64,000 nt of DNA, from the NCBI RefSeq assembly GCF_025506355.1, contig NZ_JANZYP010000047.1, positions 1 to 64,000 on the forward strand, in the 5' to 3' direction. The notes under the pieces are model-generated. The model was not told the origin of the DNA, searched no databases, and saw nothing but the letters and a program-made list of their open reading frames with translations. Both the position numbers and the translations under genes were made by a program. Positions 16,349 to 23,865 of this stretch are shown here, one piece after another (position 1 is the first letter of the stretch; every line of letters starts with the position of its first letter). The stretch is from Sphaerisporangium corydalis. GTDB taxonomy: Bacteria; Actinomycetota; Actinomycetes; Streptosporangiales; Streptosporangiaceae.

Positions 16349-17989
16349 ATGCGACGGCGACTGGTCTACGCTCTCCTCGCGGCGCTCGTCGCGTTGGCCG
16401 GGCTCGTGGTGACCATGCCCGCGCTCTCCGCGGCCGTGGTGGCCTCGCCCGCGTCGTCCGCGGCGGCGCCCGTGAGGATCATGCCGCTGGGTGACTCCAT
16501 CACGGGTGGGCCCGGGTGCTGGCGGGCGCTGCTGTGGGATCGGCTGCAGCGTACGGGCTTCACCAACATCGACTTCGTCGGGACCCTGCCGGGCGGCGGG
16601 TGTTCGGTGGCGCACGATGGTGACAACGAGGGGCACGGGGGGTTTCTGGCCACCGGCATCGCGAATCAGGACCAGCTGCCGCCGTGGCTCGCCGCCACCC
16701 GGCCGGACATCGTGCTCATGCACCTGGGCACCAACGACGTCTGGAACAACCTTCCGACCGCGAGCATCCTCGCCGCGTACGGCAAGCTGGTCGACCAGAT
16801 GCGCGCGAGCAACGCCGGCATGAAGATCGTCGTGGCCCGGATCATTCCGATGACCCCGAGCGGGTGCACCTGGTGCCCGTCGGGCGTGGCGGCGCTCGAC
16901 GACGCCATCCCCGGCTGGGCCGCGGGTAAGACCACCGCCCAGTCGCCGATCACGGTGGTCGACCAGTTCACCGGCTTCGACACGGTGGCCGACACGAACG
17001 GCGACGGGGTACACCCGGACGATTCGGGCTTCCAGAAGATGTCCGACCGCTGGTACCCGGCGCTGACCCCCCTCCTCGGCGGCGCCCCTCCCACCGACAC
17101 CACCGCGCCGACGGTCCCGGCCGGGCTGACGGTCACGGTCGGCTGCCCGGCGAAGGTGACGCTGAACTGGACCGCCTCCACCGACAACGTCGGCGTCACC
17201 GGCTACGACGTCTACCGCTCGTCCAACAGCGGCCCGTTCACCTCGGTCGGGACGACCACGACCACCTCGTTCACCGAACCCCTCGCAGGCGTCTACAGGT
17301 ACGAGGTCCGGGCACGCGACGCCGCCGGCAACGCCTCGGCCTTCACGGCGCCGGTCACTGCCGCGCCGCCGCCGTGCCCGACCAACCCGCCGCAGGACAC
17401 GCGACCGCCCACCGCGCCGGGTACGCCGACCGCGAGCGTCACCTGCGGTTCGGTAAGGCTGACCTGGGCCGCGTCGACGGACGACGTGGGGGTCACCGGC
17501 TACGACATCTGGCGTGCGCCCGGCACCACGGGTGGCACGTTCGTCTCCGCCGGCACTTCGGCGACCACGTCGTTCACGCAGTCCGGCGCGGGGACCTTCC
17601 GGTACCAGATCCGGGCACGTGACGCCGCCGGGAACACCTCCTCCTTCTCCTCCGCCGTCACGGTCACCGTCACGGCCTGCCCGGGGACCGGCGCGTGCAC
17701 GGCCGTGTACAGCCAGGTCGGCGGCTGGCCCGGGGCGTTCCAGGGGCAGGTGACCGTGACCAACACCGGCACCACCACGACCACCGGGTGGACGGTGACG
17801 CTGACCTTCTCCAGCGGCCAGCGGATCACCCAGATCTGGGGTGCCCGCACCGACGGCACCGCCAGCCCGTACGTGATCGCGAACGAGAGCTACAACGGGA
17901 CGCTGGCCCCCGCCGCGGCCACCACGTTCGGCTTCCTGGCGAGCGGCACCGGCGACCCGCCCACGGCCACCTGCGTCCGGACACCGTGA
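16349..17989 (+). CDS. Secreted SGNH/GDSL esterase with two FN3 domains and CBM2
   Basis: 546 residues. AAGGGAG precedes the ATG by five bases. A signal peptide (about 1-32, ending ALSAAVVA) leads into an SGNH hydrolase of the CE3-like type: block I MPLGDSITGG (Ser of GDS), block III HLGTNDVWNN and block V DGVHPDDSGF (catalytic Asp/His). Two fibronectin type III domains follow (about 252-340 and 350-440; both contain ASTDNVGVTGYD-like or ASTDDVGVTGYD motifs). A C-terminal family 2 cellulose-binding module (about 450-546, GGWPGAFQGQVTVTN and flanking cysteines) ends the protein. It probably deacetylates plant polysaccharide such as xylan outside the cell. The last 36 coding bases are duplicated downstream. 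Confidence 0.92.
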   Translation: MRRRLVYALLAALVALAGLVVTMPALSAAVVASPASSAAAPVRIMPLGDSITGGPGCWRALLWDRLQRTGFTNIDFVGTLPGGGCSVAHDGDNEGHGGFLATGIANQDQLPPWLAATRPDIVLMHLGTNDVWNNLPTASILAAYGKLVDQMRASNAGMKIVVARIIPMTPSGCTWCPSGVAALDDAIPGWAAGKTTAQSPITVVDQFTGFDTVADTNGDGVHPDDSGFQKMSDRWYPALTPLLGGAPPTDTTAPTVPAGLTVTVGCPAKVTLNWTASTDNVGVTGYDVYRSSNSGPFTSVGTTTTTSFTEPLAGVYRYEVRARDAAGNASAFTAPVTAAPPPCPTNPPQDTRPPTAPGTPTASVTCGSVRLTWAASTDDVGVTGYDIWRAPGTTGGTFVSAGTSATTSFTQSGAGTFRYQIRARDAAGNTSSFSSAVTVTVTACPGTGACTAVYSQVGGWPGAFQGQVTVTNTGTTTTTGWTVTLTFSSGQRITQIWGARTDGTASPYVIANESYNGTLAPAAATTFGFLASGTGDPPTATCVRTP

Positions 17990-18047
17990 GGCCGGCTCCT
18001 GACCCGCCCACGGCCACCTGCGTCCGAGCACCGTGAGGCCGGCCCCC
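17954..18047 (+). repeat. 47-bp tandem duplication spanning the esterase stop codon
   Basis: 17954-18000 and 18001-18047 are almost identical. The first holds the last codons and stop of the esterase. The GTG overlapping that stop opens a 16-codon frame (VRPAPDPPTATCVRAP) ending exactly at the copied GTGA (stop 18034-18036). Confidence 0.85.
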
Positions 18048-18066
18048 TGGACTCGTGGGCACGACG

Positions 18067-18810
18067 TCAGCGGTCCAGGGGGAGGCGGTAGACGGACACG
18101 TGGGAACGTGTTTCGGCGGTGAACTCGGCTCCGGCCCAGTCCCCATGCCTGGCCTCCAGCTCGAACCCGGCCAGCTGGGCCATGAGGTCGAGCTCGGACG
18201 GCCAGATGTACCGGTGCGGGGTGCGGAACAGCTGGGCCTGCCTGCTGTCGTCGAAGACGAAGTGATGCGACACGACGTGCTGGCGCAGGGTGTCGTAGGT
18301 GTCCAGGCCGATGTGGCCGGGCTCGGAATGCCACACCGTGGCCTGCTGGCCCGGTGGGAGCTTGCGAAGCTCGGGCACCCAGAGCTCGATCACGAACCGG
18401 CCGCCGGGCGTGAGGTGGCGGGCGGCATTCCGGAAGCACGCGACCTGCTCGGCCTGGGTGAGCAGGTTCGCGATCGTGTTGTAGACGAGGTAGACGAGTG
18501 TGAATTCGCCCGAGGCGACGGCGGTGGCCATGTCGCCGACGACGACTGGGATCGTCGCTTCGTCCGCCTTCGTCCGCAGCTGAGCGAGCATCGGAGGCGA
18601 CAACTCGATACCGGTCACCGGCACCCCACGCCCGGCGAGCGGAACGGCCACCCGCCCGGTCCCGATGGCGAACTCGAGCGCCCGCCCGTCACCGGCGAGC
18701 TCGGCGAGACGTTCCACGGCCGGCCCCAGAACCTCGGCCGCGAACATACCGGTCCCCGGGGTGTCATAACGCCGGGCCGTGTCAGCGTCCCAGATCTCTT
18801 CCTGTCGCAT
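18067..18810 (-). CDS. Class I SAM-dependent methyltransferase
   Basis: 247 residues from the ATG at 18810 (MRQEEIW). In-frame GTG codons just upstream are alternatives because the GGGAGG lies only one base from the ATG. The Rossmann core is visible: ALEFAIGTGRVAVPLAGRG (motif I), GIELSPPM (motif II acid) and LTPGGRFVIELWVPEL (post-motif). This is the Methyltransf_25/11 type, with a start (YDTPGTGMF) shared by many small actinomycete methyltransferases. Substrate unknown. It is convergent with the esterase gene, separated by its duplicated end. Confidence 0.85.
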   Translation of the reverse strand: MRQEEIWDADTARRYDTPGTGMFAAEVLGPAVERLAELAGDGRALEFAIGTGRVAVPLAGRGVPVTGIELSPPMLAQLRTKADEATIPVVVGDMATAVASGEFTLVYLVYNTIANLLTQAEQVACFRNAARHLTPGGRFVIELWVPELRKLPPGQQATVWHSEPGHIGLDTYDTLRQHVVSHHFVFDDSRQAQLFRTPHRYIWPSELDLMAQLAGFELEARHGDWAGAEFTAETRSHVSVYRLPLDR

Positions 18811-19026
18811 GCCTCCCACGATCACCACACGAACGCATGGTGTCCACCGATTTTTCACGGTCCATGAGGCGCCGGTCTGGAAAGTGGTGGCGAGGCGCGG
18901 TGCACGCAGACGGGGAATACTTTGTGCGTCCAGGAATTGTTCCATGATACCGGCGCCGCCCAGGAATGGGCGACGCCGGCCGGATACCGCATCCTGGTTC
19001 TCGATGGTTCAGGCAGAGGTGTCGGT

Positions 19027-19515
19027 TCAGGCGGGGAGGACGTTTTCCGCGAAGGCGCCCTGCATGTTGCCTGGGGGTTCGAAGACGAAGACTATGTAGG
19101 TTTCGAAGTATTCGCTGCCCTGGCCGGAGGCGCGGCCGATGCCGACCTTTGTGCTGCCTTTCCAGACGAGCTGGGTGAAGTGGCCGCTGCTGCCACTGAA
19201 CTTGGCGGCGGAGAAATCGTAGGCGTCGATCTCGCTGTACCAGCTCTTGACCGCTTCCGAGCCGGGGAGCGCTTCTGAGCCGCCGCCCCAGAAGATGTTC
19301 TCGCCCGTGCCCGCCCGTAGACCGGTGTGGCCGGCGCCGAGTGCCTCCTGCTCGGAGCGTGAGGTGGCGCGGGATTGGGCGTAGGCGTTGAGCGCGGGGT
19401 CCAGGACCAGGGGCGGTGCGTGGTGCTTGGCCCGGAAGGCGTTGGCCTCGGCGAGGGCTTCGGCCTGGAAATCGGCGGTCGTGGTGTCGGGGAGTGCGGG
19501 ACGGGTTCCTGGCAT
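19027..19515 (-). CDS. CAP-domain (SCP/PR-1-like) protein, no signal peptide
   Basis: 162 residues that are nearly all CAP domain: AEANAFRAKHHAPPLVLD, GHTGLRAGTGENIFWGG (His and Glu of the CAP cavity), HFTQLVWKGSTKVGIG and the closing EYFETYIVFVFEPPGN, the order used by the GAPR-1 subgroup. No signal peptide or membrane segment is visible from this start, whereas most bacterial CAP proteins are secreted. The true start could be missed, or this is a cytosolic or peripheral membrane form as in GAPR-1. Function unknown. Confidence 0.85.
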   Translation of the reverse strand: MPGTRPALPDTTTADFQAEALAEANAFRAKHHAPPLVLDPALNAYAQSRATSRSEQEALGAGHTGLRAGTGENIFWGGGSEALPGSEAVKSWYSEIDAYDFSAAKFSGSSGHFTQLVWKGSTKVGIGRASGQGSEYFETYIVFVFEPPGNMQGAFAENVLPA

Positions 19516-20185
19516 CGGGTTTCCTCAAACGGCACTTTGTGCGCCGGCCGGACCACGATCTCTGCCGACCGTGGATTTCTCGGCCAATCTTTTACCTGGT
19601 TCCTTCTATTCGGCAAGGACCGACCCGGAATGCGGGGCCGTAGGGGAAACCGGAATTGATTCGGTCTCTGGATATTCGGCTTTTGTGCCTGCGGAGCGGC
19701 TTTCGAGGTGCGGTGCGGTGGGTGGAGATTCCAGGGAAAATGGGCATGGTGAAGAGGCGGACATCGTTGTTCGGGGCCGCCGGGGTGGGGTAAAGGGCCG
19801 TTTTCGATTTGCGTAGGGGGAGGTGTCAATATCGGGAAGTGGGCCGGCGCCGGGCCCGTCTTCCGTTTCTGGGGCCTCTCGCGCCTGGACGGCGAGGGGT
19901 GGGCGGTGGCCGGGAAGACATGGGCGGACAGGTGGTCGGCCGAGGTGGGCAATTCACGGGCAATGGCGTCGCCGGACTCGACGGGAGGGTGCCTGCGGCA
20001 GGTCGCACGACGTGTCCATCCGATCTCAAAGGGTTAGATCGCATGTTGAGCTGAACACGTCAGCGCCGGAGCGTCAATACTCGAACACGATCTGTGAAAT
20101 ACGGGCTCTCGGCCGAGGCAGGCGAGGAGGAATCGTGTGTCGGCGAAAAGACGGAGCCGGTGATCGGCCACGTCCGCCGGGTGTT
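19516..20185. other. 670-base gap without a recognisable gene
   Basis: Base composition is less G+C-rich than the flanks in its first half. Short frames on both strands lack family features or consistent third-position G+C. It contains the CAP gene's promoter region. I see no repeat or RNA gene. Confidence 0.4.
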
Positions 20186-20740
20186 TCACCGCTGGGCGGT
20201 CACATGGAGTTCTCGTGAGGCGGGGCGGGTGTGAAGGTGGCCGGGGTTGGGGAACGGGGGGTGGGGCGGGAGCACCGCTTCCAGGGTGTAGCCGCATTTC
20301 TGGGCCACCCGGCAGGACGCGAGATTGTCCACCTGGTGGAGGAGGTCAAGGCGTTCCAGGTTCAAGGTCGTGAAGGCCCAGCGGGAGACGGCGTCCAGGG
20401 CGCGTACGGCGATGCCCCGGCCACGGGCCTCCGCGGCCGTCCAGTAGCCCACCTCGGCCGACGGCTCGCCCGGGACGAGCTTCTTCAACAGGATGTGGGC
20501 CACCGGCCGCCCGGCCTCCAGCACGGCGAAACCGCACCGTTCCCTGTCCGCCCAGCCGCGACGCTGCGTCTCCAGCCACTCCTTGGCGTCGTTCTCGTCG
20601 TTCACCGGGAACCTCGTCCAGCGGCGCAGCACCGGATCACGATAAATCTCGATCAAGGCGGGTATGTCGTCTGTTTCCCATGGCCGGAGGTCGAGCGCGG
20701 GAAACCCGGGGGTGGCGTCGGCATGGAGGTGGATCGTCAT
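20186..20740 (-). CDS. GNAT family N-acetyltransferase
   Basis: 184 residues. The RimJ/RimL-like pattern is clear: LDLRPWETDDIPALIEIYRDP at the start, EVGYWTAAEARGRGIAVRAL (acetyl-CoA loop, about 98-117) and LDLLHQVDNLASCRVAQKCGY near the end. It acetylates an unidentified amine, possibly a protein N-terminus or antibiotic. Cytoplasmic. It is divergent from the hemerythrin gene. Confidence 0.88.
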   Translation of the reverse strand: MTIHLHADATPGFPALDLRPWETDDIPALIEIYRDPVLRRWTRFPVNDENDAKEWLETQRRGWADRERCGFAVLEAGRPVAHILLKKLVPGEPSAEVGYWTAAEARGRGIAVRALDAVSRWAFTTLNLERLDLLHQVDNLASCRVAQKCGYTLEAVLPPHPPFPNPGHLHTRPASRELHVTAQR

Positions 20741-20917
20741 CGTGCCTTCCTACACGGCCTCCGCGAGATAGGCGAGCGTGGCCCGTCCGGGTTCCGGTCG
20801 TGCGGTTCGACGTTCCGGTCGTGCGGGTTCGACGGGTTCCGGTCGTGCTTGACGGCCGGGGGGAAGAGTGATCGAATTTCGCGTCAGCGTCGCGGTGCGC
20901 CCGGCAAGGAGATCGTC

Positions 20918-21562
20918 GTGGGCATGGAGGCGCCGAAGCACGGGACGACCATGGAAACACCCACCGAGCCGGCGGACCGCCTCACGGCGTTCGGCAACCA
21001 GCTCATCGAAGTGCACATCTGGCTCCGCGAGGAGCTCGCCCGGCTCCGGGAGAACGTCGATTCCCACCTGGACCCGTCCCTCGATACCCCCTTCGACGGG
21101 CTCGGTCAGCGGCCGACGGAGCTGCGGGCGCACTGCCTGGCCTTCTGTTCGGCGCTGAACCGGCATCATCTCGGCGAGGACGGCGGCGCGTTCCTCGTCC
21201 TCGGGGAGCGGTTCCCGCCGCTGCGGCCCGTGCTGGAGGAACTGTCGCGCGATCACCACATCGTGACCGGGATCCTGCGCAGGGTGGAGGAGTTGGTGGA
21301 CGGCCTCGGGACGCGCACTCACCCGGAGGTGGGGCGGGGCGTGCGGGCCGAGGGTGACGGGCGTGGGGGACACGCGGACGTGGTGCGGGGCGTGCGGGCC
21401 GAGCTGGACGGCCTGGCGGCGTTGCTGGAGTCGCACTTCGTCTACGAGGAGAAACGGATCGTCGCCGCCCTGAACGCGATGGGCGTCCCAGCCTGGGATG
21501 ACTCGAGGCCCGATTTCCTGATGACGAACCCTTCGCCGTCCGAACAGGACGAGCAGCGGTGA
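20918..21562 (+). CDS. Hemerythrin HHE domain protein
   Basis: 214 residues from the GTG at 20918 (AAGGAG six bases upstream). An ATG two codons later is the alternative. Metal-ligand motifs of hemerythrin HHE proteins appear in order: EVHIWLREEL, LNRHHLGEDGGAF, LSRDHHIVTGIL and ESHFVYEEKRI, which would bind a di-iron site sensing or carrying O2 or NO. An internal duplication (RGVRAEGDG / RGVRAELDG) lies before the last helix. The stop starts a five-unit repeat leading to the VOC gene. Confidence 0.85.
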   Translation: MGMEAPKHGTTMETPTEPADRLTAFGNQLIEVHIWLREELARLRENVDSHLDPSLDTPFDGLGQRPTELRAHCLAFCSALNRHHLGEDGGAFLVLGERFPPLRPVLEELSRDHHIVTGILRRVEELVDGLGTRTHPEVGRGVRAEGDGRGGHADVVRGVRAELDGLAALLESHFVYEEKRIVAALNAMGVPAWDDSRPDFLMTNPSPSEQDEQR

Positions 21563-21723
21563 CTTCGCCGTTCGTGCGGGAGGTGCGGTGGTGACTTCAC
21601 CGTTCGTGCGGGAGGAACAGTGGTGACTTCGCGGCTCGTGCGGGAGGTGCGGTGGTGAATTCGCCGTTCGTACGGGGAGGAGACGCGGTGACTTCGCCGC
21701 CGGTACACGAGGAGACATTGTGA
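21558..21723 (+). repeat. Five-unit tandem repeat forming a GTGA-coupled mini-ORF chain
   Basis: Units of 32, 32, 32, 33 and 33 bases fill the whole gap between the hemerythrin stop and the VOC start. The first three carry GGGAGG and the last two GGGGAGG or GAGGAG, each about seven bases before a GTG. The chain reads: hemerythrin stop overlaps GTG 21559; mini-ORFs 21559-21594 (VTSPFVREVRW), 21591-21626 (VTSPFVREEQW), 21623-21658 (VTSRLVREVRW) and 21655-21723 (22 codons); the last stop overlaps the VOC GTG at 21720. Every junction is GTGA. Confidence 0.9.
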
Positions 21724-22094
21724 CGCGACAGCCGACCTTGACGTTGACCGGTACGAACATCGGCGCGCCGCACGCGCGGGCGTTGGCGGAGTTCTACTCC
21801 GAGCTGCTGGGCTGGGCCATCGAGCACGACGAGGACGACTGGGTGACGCTCAAGTCTCCGGATGGCGGGACCGGGCTGTCGTTCCAGACCGAAGTGGAGT
21901 ACGTGCGGCCGACCTGGCCGGCCGGGCCGGGCGACCAGCAGATGATGATGCACCTGGAGATCCAGGTCGACGACCTCGACGCCGCCGTGGCCCATGCGAC
22001 GGCCTTGGGCGCGACCGTCGCGGAGTACCAGCCGCAGGACGACGTGCGCGTCTGCCTGGATCCCGCCGGCCATCCCTTCTGCCTCTGGCTCTGA
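21720..22094 (+). CDS. VOC (glyoxalase/bleomycin-resistance fold) protein
   Basis: 124 residues from GTG 21720 (GAGGAG upstream). Two beta-alpha-beta-beta-beta units are visible: TGTNIGAPHARALAEFYSELLGW and LEIQVDDLDAAVAHATALGA, ending LDPAGHPFCLWL. This is the typical single-domain VOC protein of actinomycetes. Metal-dependence and substrate are unknown. The start codon sits at the last GTGA of the repeat chain, so its translation may depend on that of the hemerythrin gene. Its own stop begins another tandem repeat. Confidence 0.85.
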   Translation: MTRQPTLTLTGTNIGAPHARALAEFYSELLGWAIEHDEDDWVTLKSPDGGTGLSFQTEVEYVRPTWPAGPGDQQMMMHLEIQVDDLDAAVAHATALGATVAEYQPQDDVRVCLDPAGHPFCLWL

Positions 22095-22191
22095 CCTACC
22101 GCGCGGGCCTTTGGATCTGAACTACTGGGCGGGCCGCTGGGGTCTGACCTACCGGGTGCGGGCCGTCGGGTCTGACCGCCGGGCGTGGGTG
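22090..22191 (+). repeat. ~27-bp tandem repeat filling the VOC/membrane-protein convergent gap
   Basis: Units at 22090, 22116, 22143 and 22171 (26, 27, 28 and about 21 bases) each begin TCTGAcCTACC or TCTGAcCGCC. The first contains the VOC stop. The repeat runs up to the stop codon of the convergent gene. Confidence 0.75.
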
Positions 22192-23181
22192 TCAGGTCGT
22201 GGCCTGGGCGGTCAGGCGGTCGGTGTAGCGGAGGATGGCGGTGATGGTGCTGGTGGCCAGGGCGATGTCCGCGTTGCTGGGGCCGAAGGCGTAGGCCTCC
22301 ACGTAGGCGTACCCCCGGGTGCCGCCGGCGGTGGTGTCGGTGGTGTTGGATACGGCGAACCCGGTCGCGGTCCCCCGGGCGGAGCCGGAGTCCTGGTACT
22401 GCATCTTGAGCGTTTCGAGGCGGCGGCGCGCCCGCTCGGCGGCCTTCTGCGGGGTGGAGTAGATCTCGATGTGCGCCTCGGGGCCGTCGAAGTCGGGGAA
22501 GGGGTCGTAGCTGTCCGGCCACGACAGTTCCAGCGCGACGGCGTCCACCTTGTCCGGCGCGTCGGAGACCATGACGTCCTTGAAGCCGCTCGTGGTGATC
22601 GGCGGCGGCAGCTTCTCGGTGAACGGGCCCTTGCGCACCAGGTCCGCGAGGTAGGACACGTTCGCCTGCTTCAGCGGTTCGGCGGGTTTGTCGTCGCTCG
22701 ACAGGGCGGGGATGACGCCGATCGTCGCGACGAACGCGGCGACGAGCAGGCTGAAGCGCGTGCGCACGGAGGCGGGGAGCCGGACCACCACCACGGCGAC
22801 ACCCACGCTCGCGGCGAGCAGGATCGCGACATGCCACGCGGAGGCCGTCACGCCGACGATCAGAACGATGATCAGCGCGAGGGACAGTACGGCGACGATC
22901 CCGGTGATCAGAAAGCCGGGGGCGAGCAGGAGCGTCCTCCGCCGCGACGCCGCCTTCTTCTCCGAGGGAGTGGCATTCGTCTCCGACGGGGCGAGGGCGG
23001 TATTCGTCTCCGAGGGGGCGGGAGCGGCGTTCGTCTTCGACGGGGTGGGGGCGGCCGTTTCCGTCGGTGGGGTGGCGGTGCGCGTGGGATGTGCGGTTTG
23101 TACCGTTGATTCGGGAGTGGGTGAGGCGGGCGGCGCGGGTGGCGCCGCCTTCTCCTTCGGTGAGGTACCGGACTCCTCCAC
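22192..23181 (-). CDS. Membrane protein with Ser/Thr/Pro-rich N-terminus
   Basis: 329 residues if started at the GTG at 23181, where the sequence first looks protein-like; a longer frame upstream crosses dispersed repeats and is rejected. Residues about 1-85 are Ala/Pro/Thr/Ser/Glu-rich with repeats APSETN-like. Then come three to four hydrophobic segments (LAPGFLITGIVAVLSLALII, VAILLAASVGVAVVVV, and one more). A soluble domain (about 185-329) contains FKDVMVSDAPDKVDAVALEL and DGPEAHIEIYSTPQKA. No known family was recognised. It may expose its C-terminal domain outside the membrane. Confidence 0.6.
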   Translation of the reverse strand: MEESGTSPKEKAAPPAPPASPTPESTVQTAHPTRTATPPTETAAPTPSKTNAAPAPSETNTALAPSETNATPSEKKAASRRRTLLLAPGFLITGIVAVLSLALIIVLIVGVTASAWHVAILLAASVGVAVVVVRLPASVRTRFSLLVAAFVATIGVIPALSSDDKPAEPLKQANVSYLADLVRKGPFTEKLPPPITTSGFKDVMVSDAPDKVDAVALELSWPDSYDPFPDFDGPEAHIEIYSTPQKAAERARRRLETLKMQYQDSGSARGTATGFAVSNTTDTTAGGTRGYAYVEAYAFGPSNADIALATSTITAILRYTDRLTAQATT

Positions 23182-23230
23182 GATCGCCGATGCTACTCCG
23201 CGACGCCTGGCCGGGTGGGCGACGTGAGAA

Positions 23231-23288
23231 GTTTGCCCCTGTACGAGGCGCTGGATTCGCCGTCCCACTTTCCGCCATGTCGGCGCCT
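23231..23288 (+). repeat. Copy of the ~58-bp dispersed repeat
   Basis: Begins GTTTGCCCCTGTACGAGGCG, continues GGATTCGCCGTCCCACTTT and ends TCGGCGCC. The terminal GGCGC blocks are inverted, so a hairpin can form. Confidence 0.7.
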
Positions 23289-23444
23289 GGTGAAGGCCGT
23301 CGTGGCGAAGGGGTGGTGGGGGTCGGGAGATCAGGGTGGACTGAGGGGGACCCGGTGCCGCGTTCGGCGTCGGCGCCCAGCGAAGTGCCCCCCGACCCCG
23401 CTCACTCGCGCTTACCCCCGCTTCGCCATAGAGGGACTCCTCTT

Positions 23445-23501
23445 CGGCGCCGACTCGGCGGGAGGTAGGACGGCGAATCCGGCGCCTCATACGGGGGCAA
23501 A
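23445..23501 (-). repeat. Copy of the ~58-bp dispersed repeat (inverted)
   Basis: On the minus strand it reads TTTGCCCCCGTATGAGGCGC, then CGGATTCGCCGTCCTACCTCC, ending GAGTCGGCGCC. It has the same block order as the neighbours in the opposite direction. Confidence 0.7.
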
Positions 23502-23660
23502 CCGGCGGGCTTGGCCGGTGGTAGGTAAGCCCTAGGAGTGTCGGAGGGCTGACTAGGCCGATAGGTCCTTGGTGTGGTGGGGGATCGGTAGGGCCGGTAG
23601 GCCTTTGGAAAATCGCCCGAGCCGAAGGCGAGGACCTTTTCAGGCAGGTTTGGCGTCATT

Positions 23661-23690
23661 AGAAGGGCGCCGGATTCGCCGTTCTACTTC
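23661..23690 (+). repeat. Partial copy of the dispersed repeat
   Basis: Contains only the core GGCGCCGGATTCGCCGTTCT, and lies immediately before a full copy. Confidence 0.5.
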
Positions 23691-23695
23691 GGATG

Positions 23696-23754
23696 GGTTT
23701 GCCCCCGTATGAGGCGCCGGATTCGCCGTCTCACTTCCCGCCGCGTCGGCGCCC
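23696..23754 (+). repeat. Copy of the ~58-bp dispersed repeat (best match)
   Basis: Begins GGTTTGCCCCCGTATGAGGC, core CGGATTCGCCGTCTCACTTC, end CCGCGTCGGCGCCC. In one frame it reads LPPYEAPDSPSHFPPRRRP, but no gene is indicated. The surrounding 684-base gap (23182-23865) holds no credible gene and also has a GGTGGAGGGA-type 9-bp repeat at 23771-23830. Confidence 0.7.
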
Positions 23755-23865
23755 GATGGAGGCCGAAGTGGTGGAGGGACGGAGGGGTGGAGGGGTGGAG
23801 GGATGGAGTGGTGGGGCGGAGCGGTGGATGGAGAGTGGGACGGGAGGGTGGGGCTGGAAGGGGGG

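Noticed and set aside
21558-22191. CRISPR-like regular repeats near the VOC gene
   Set aside because: The units are directly adjacent with no unique spacers, drift steadily, and carry stop/start codons of neighbouring genes; no cas genes are present.
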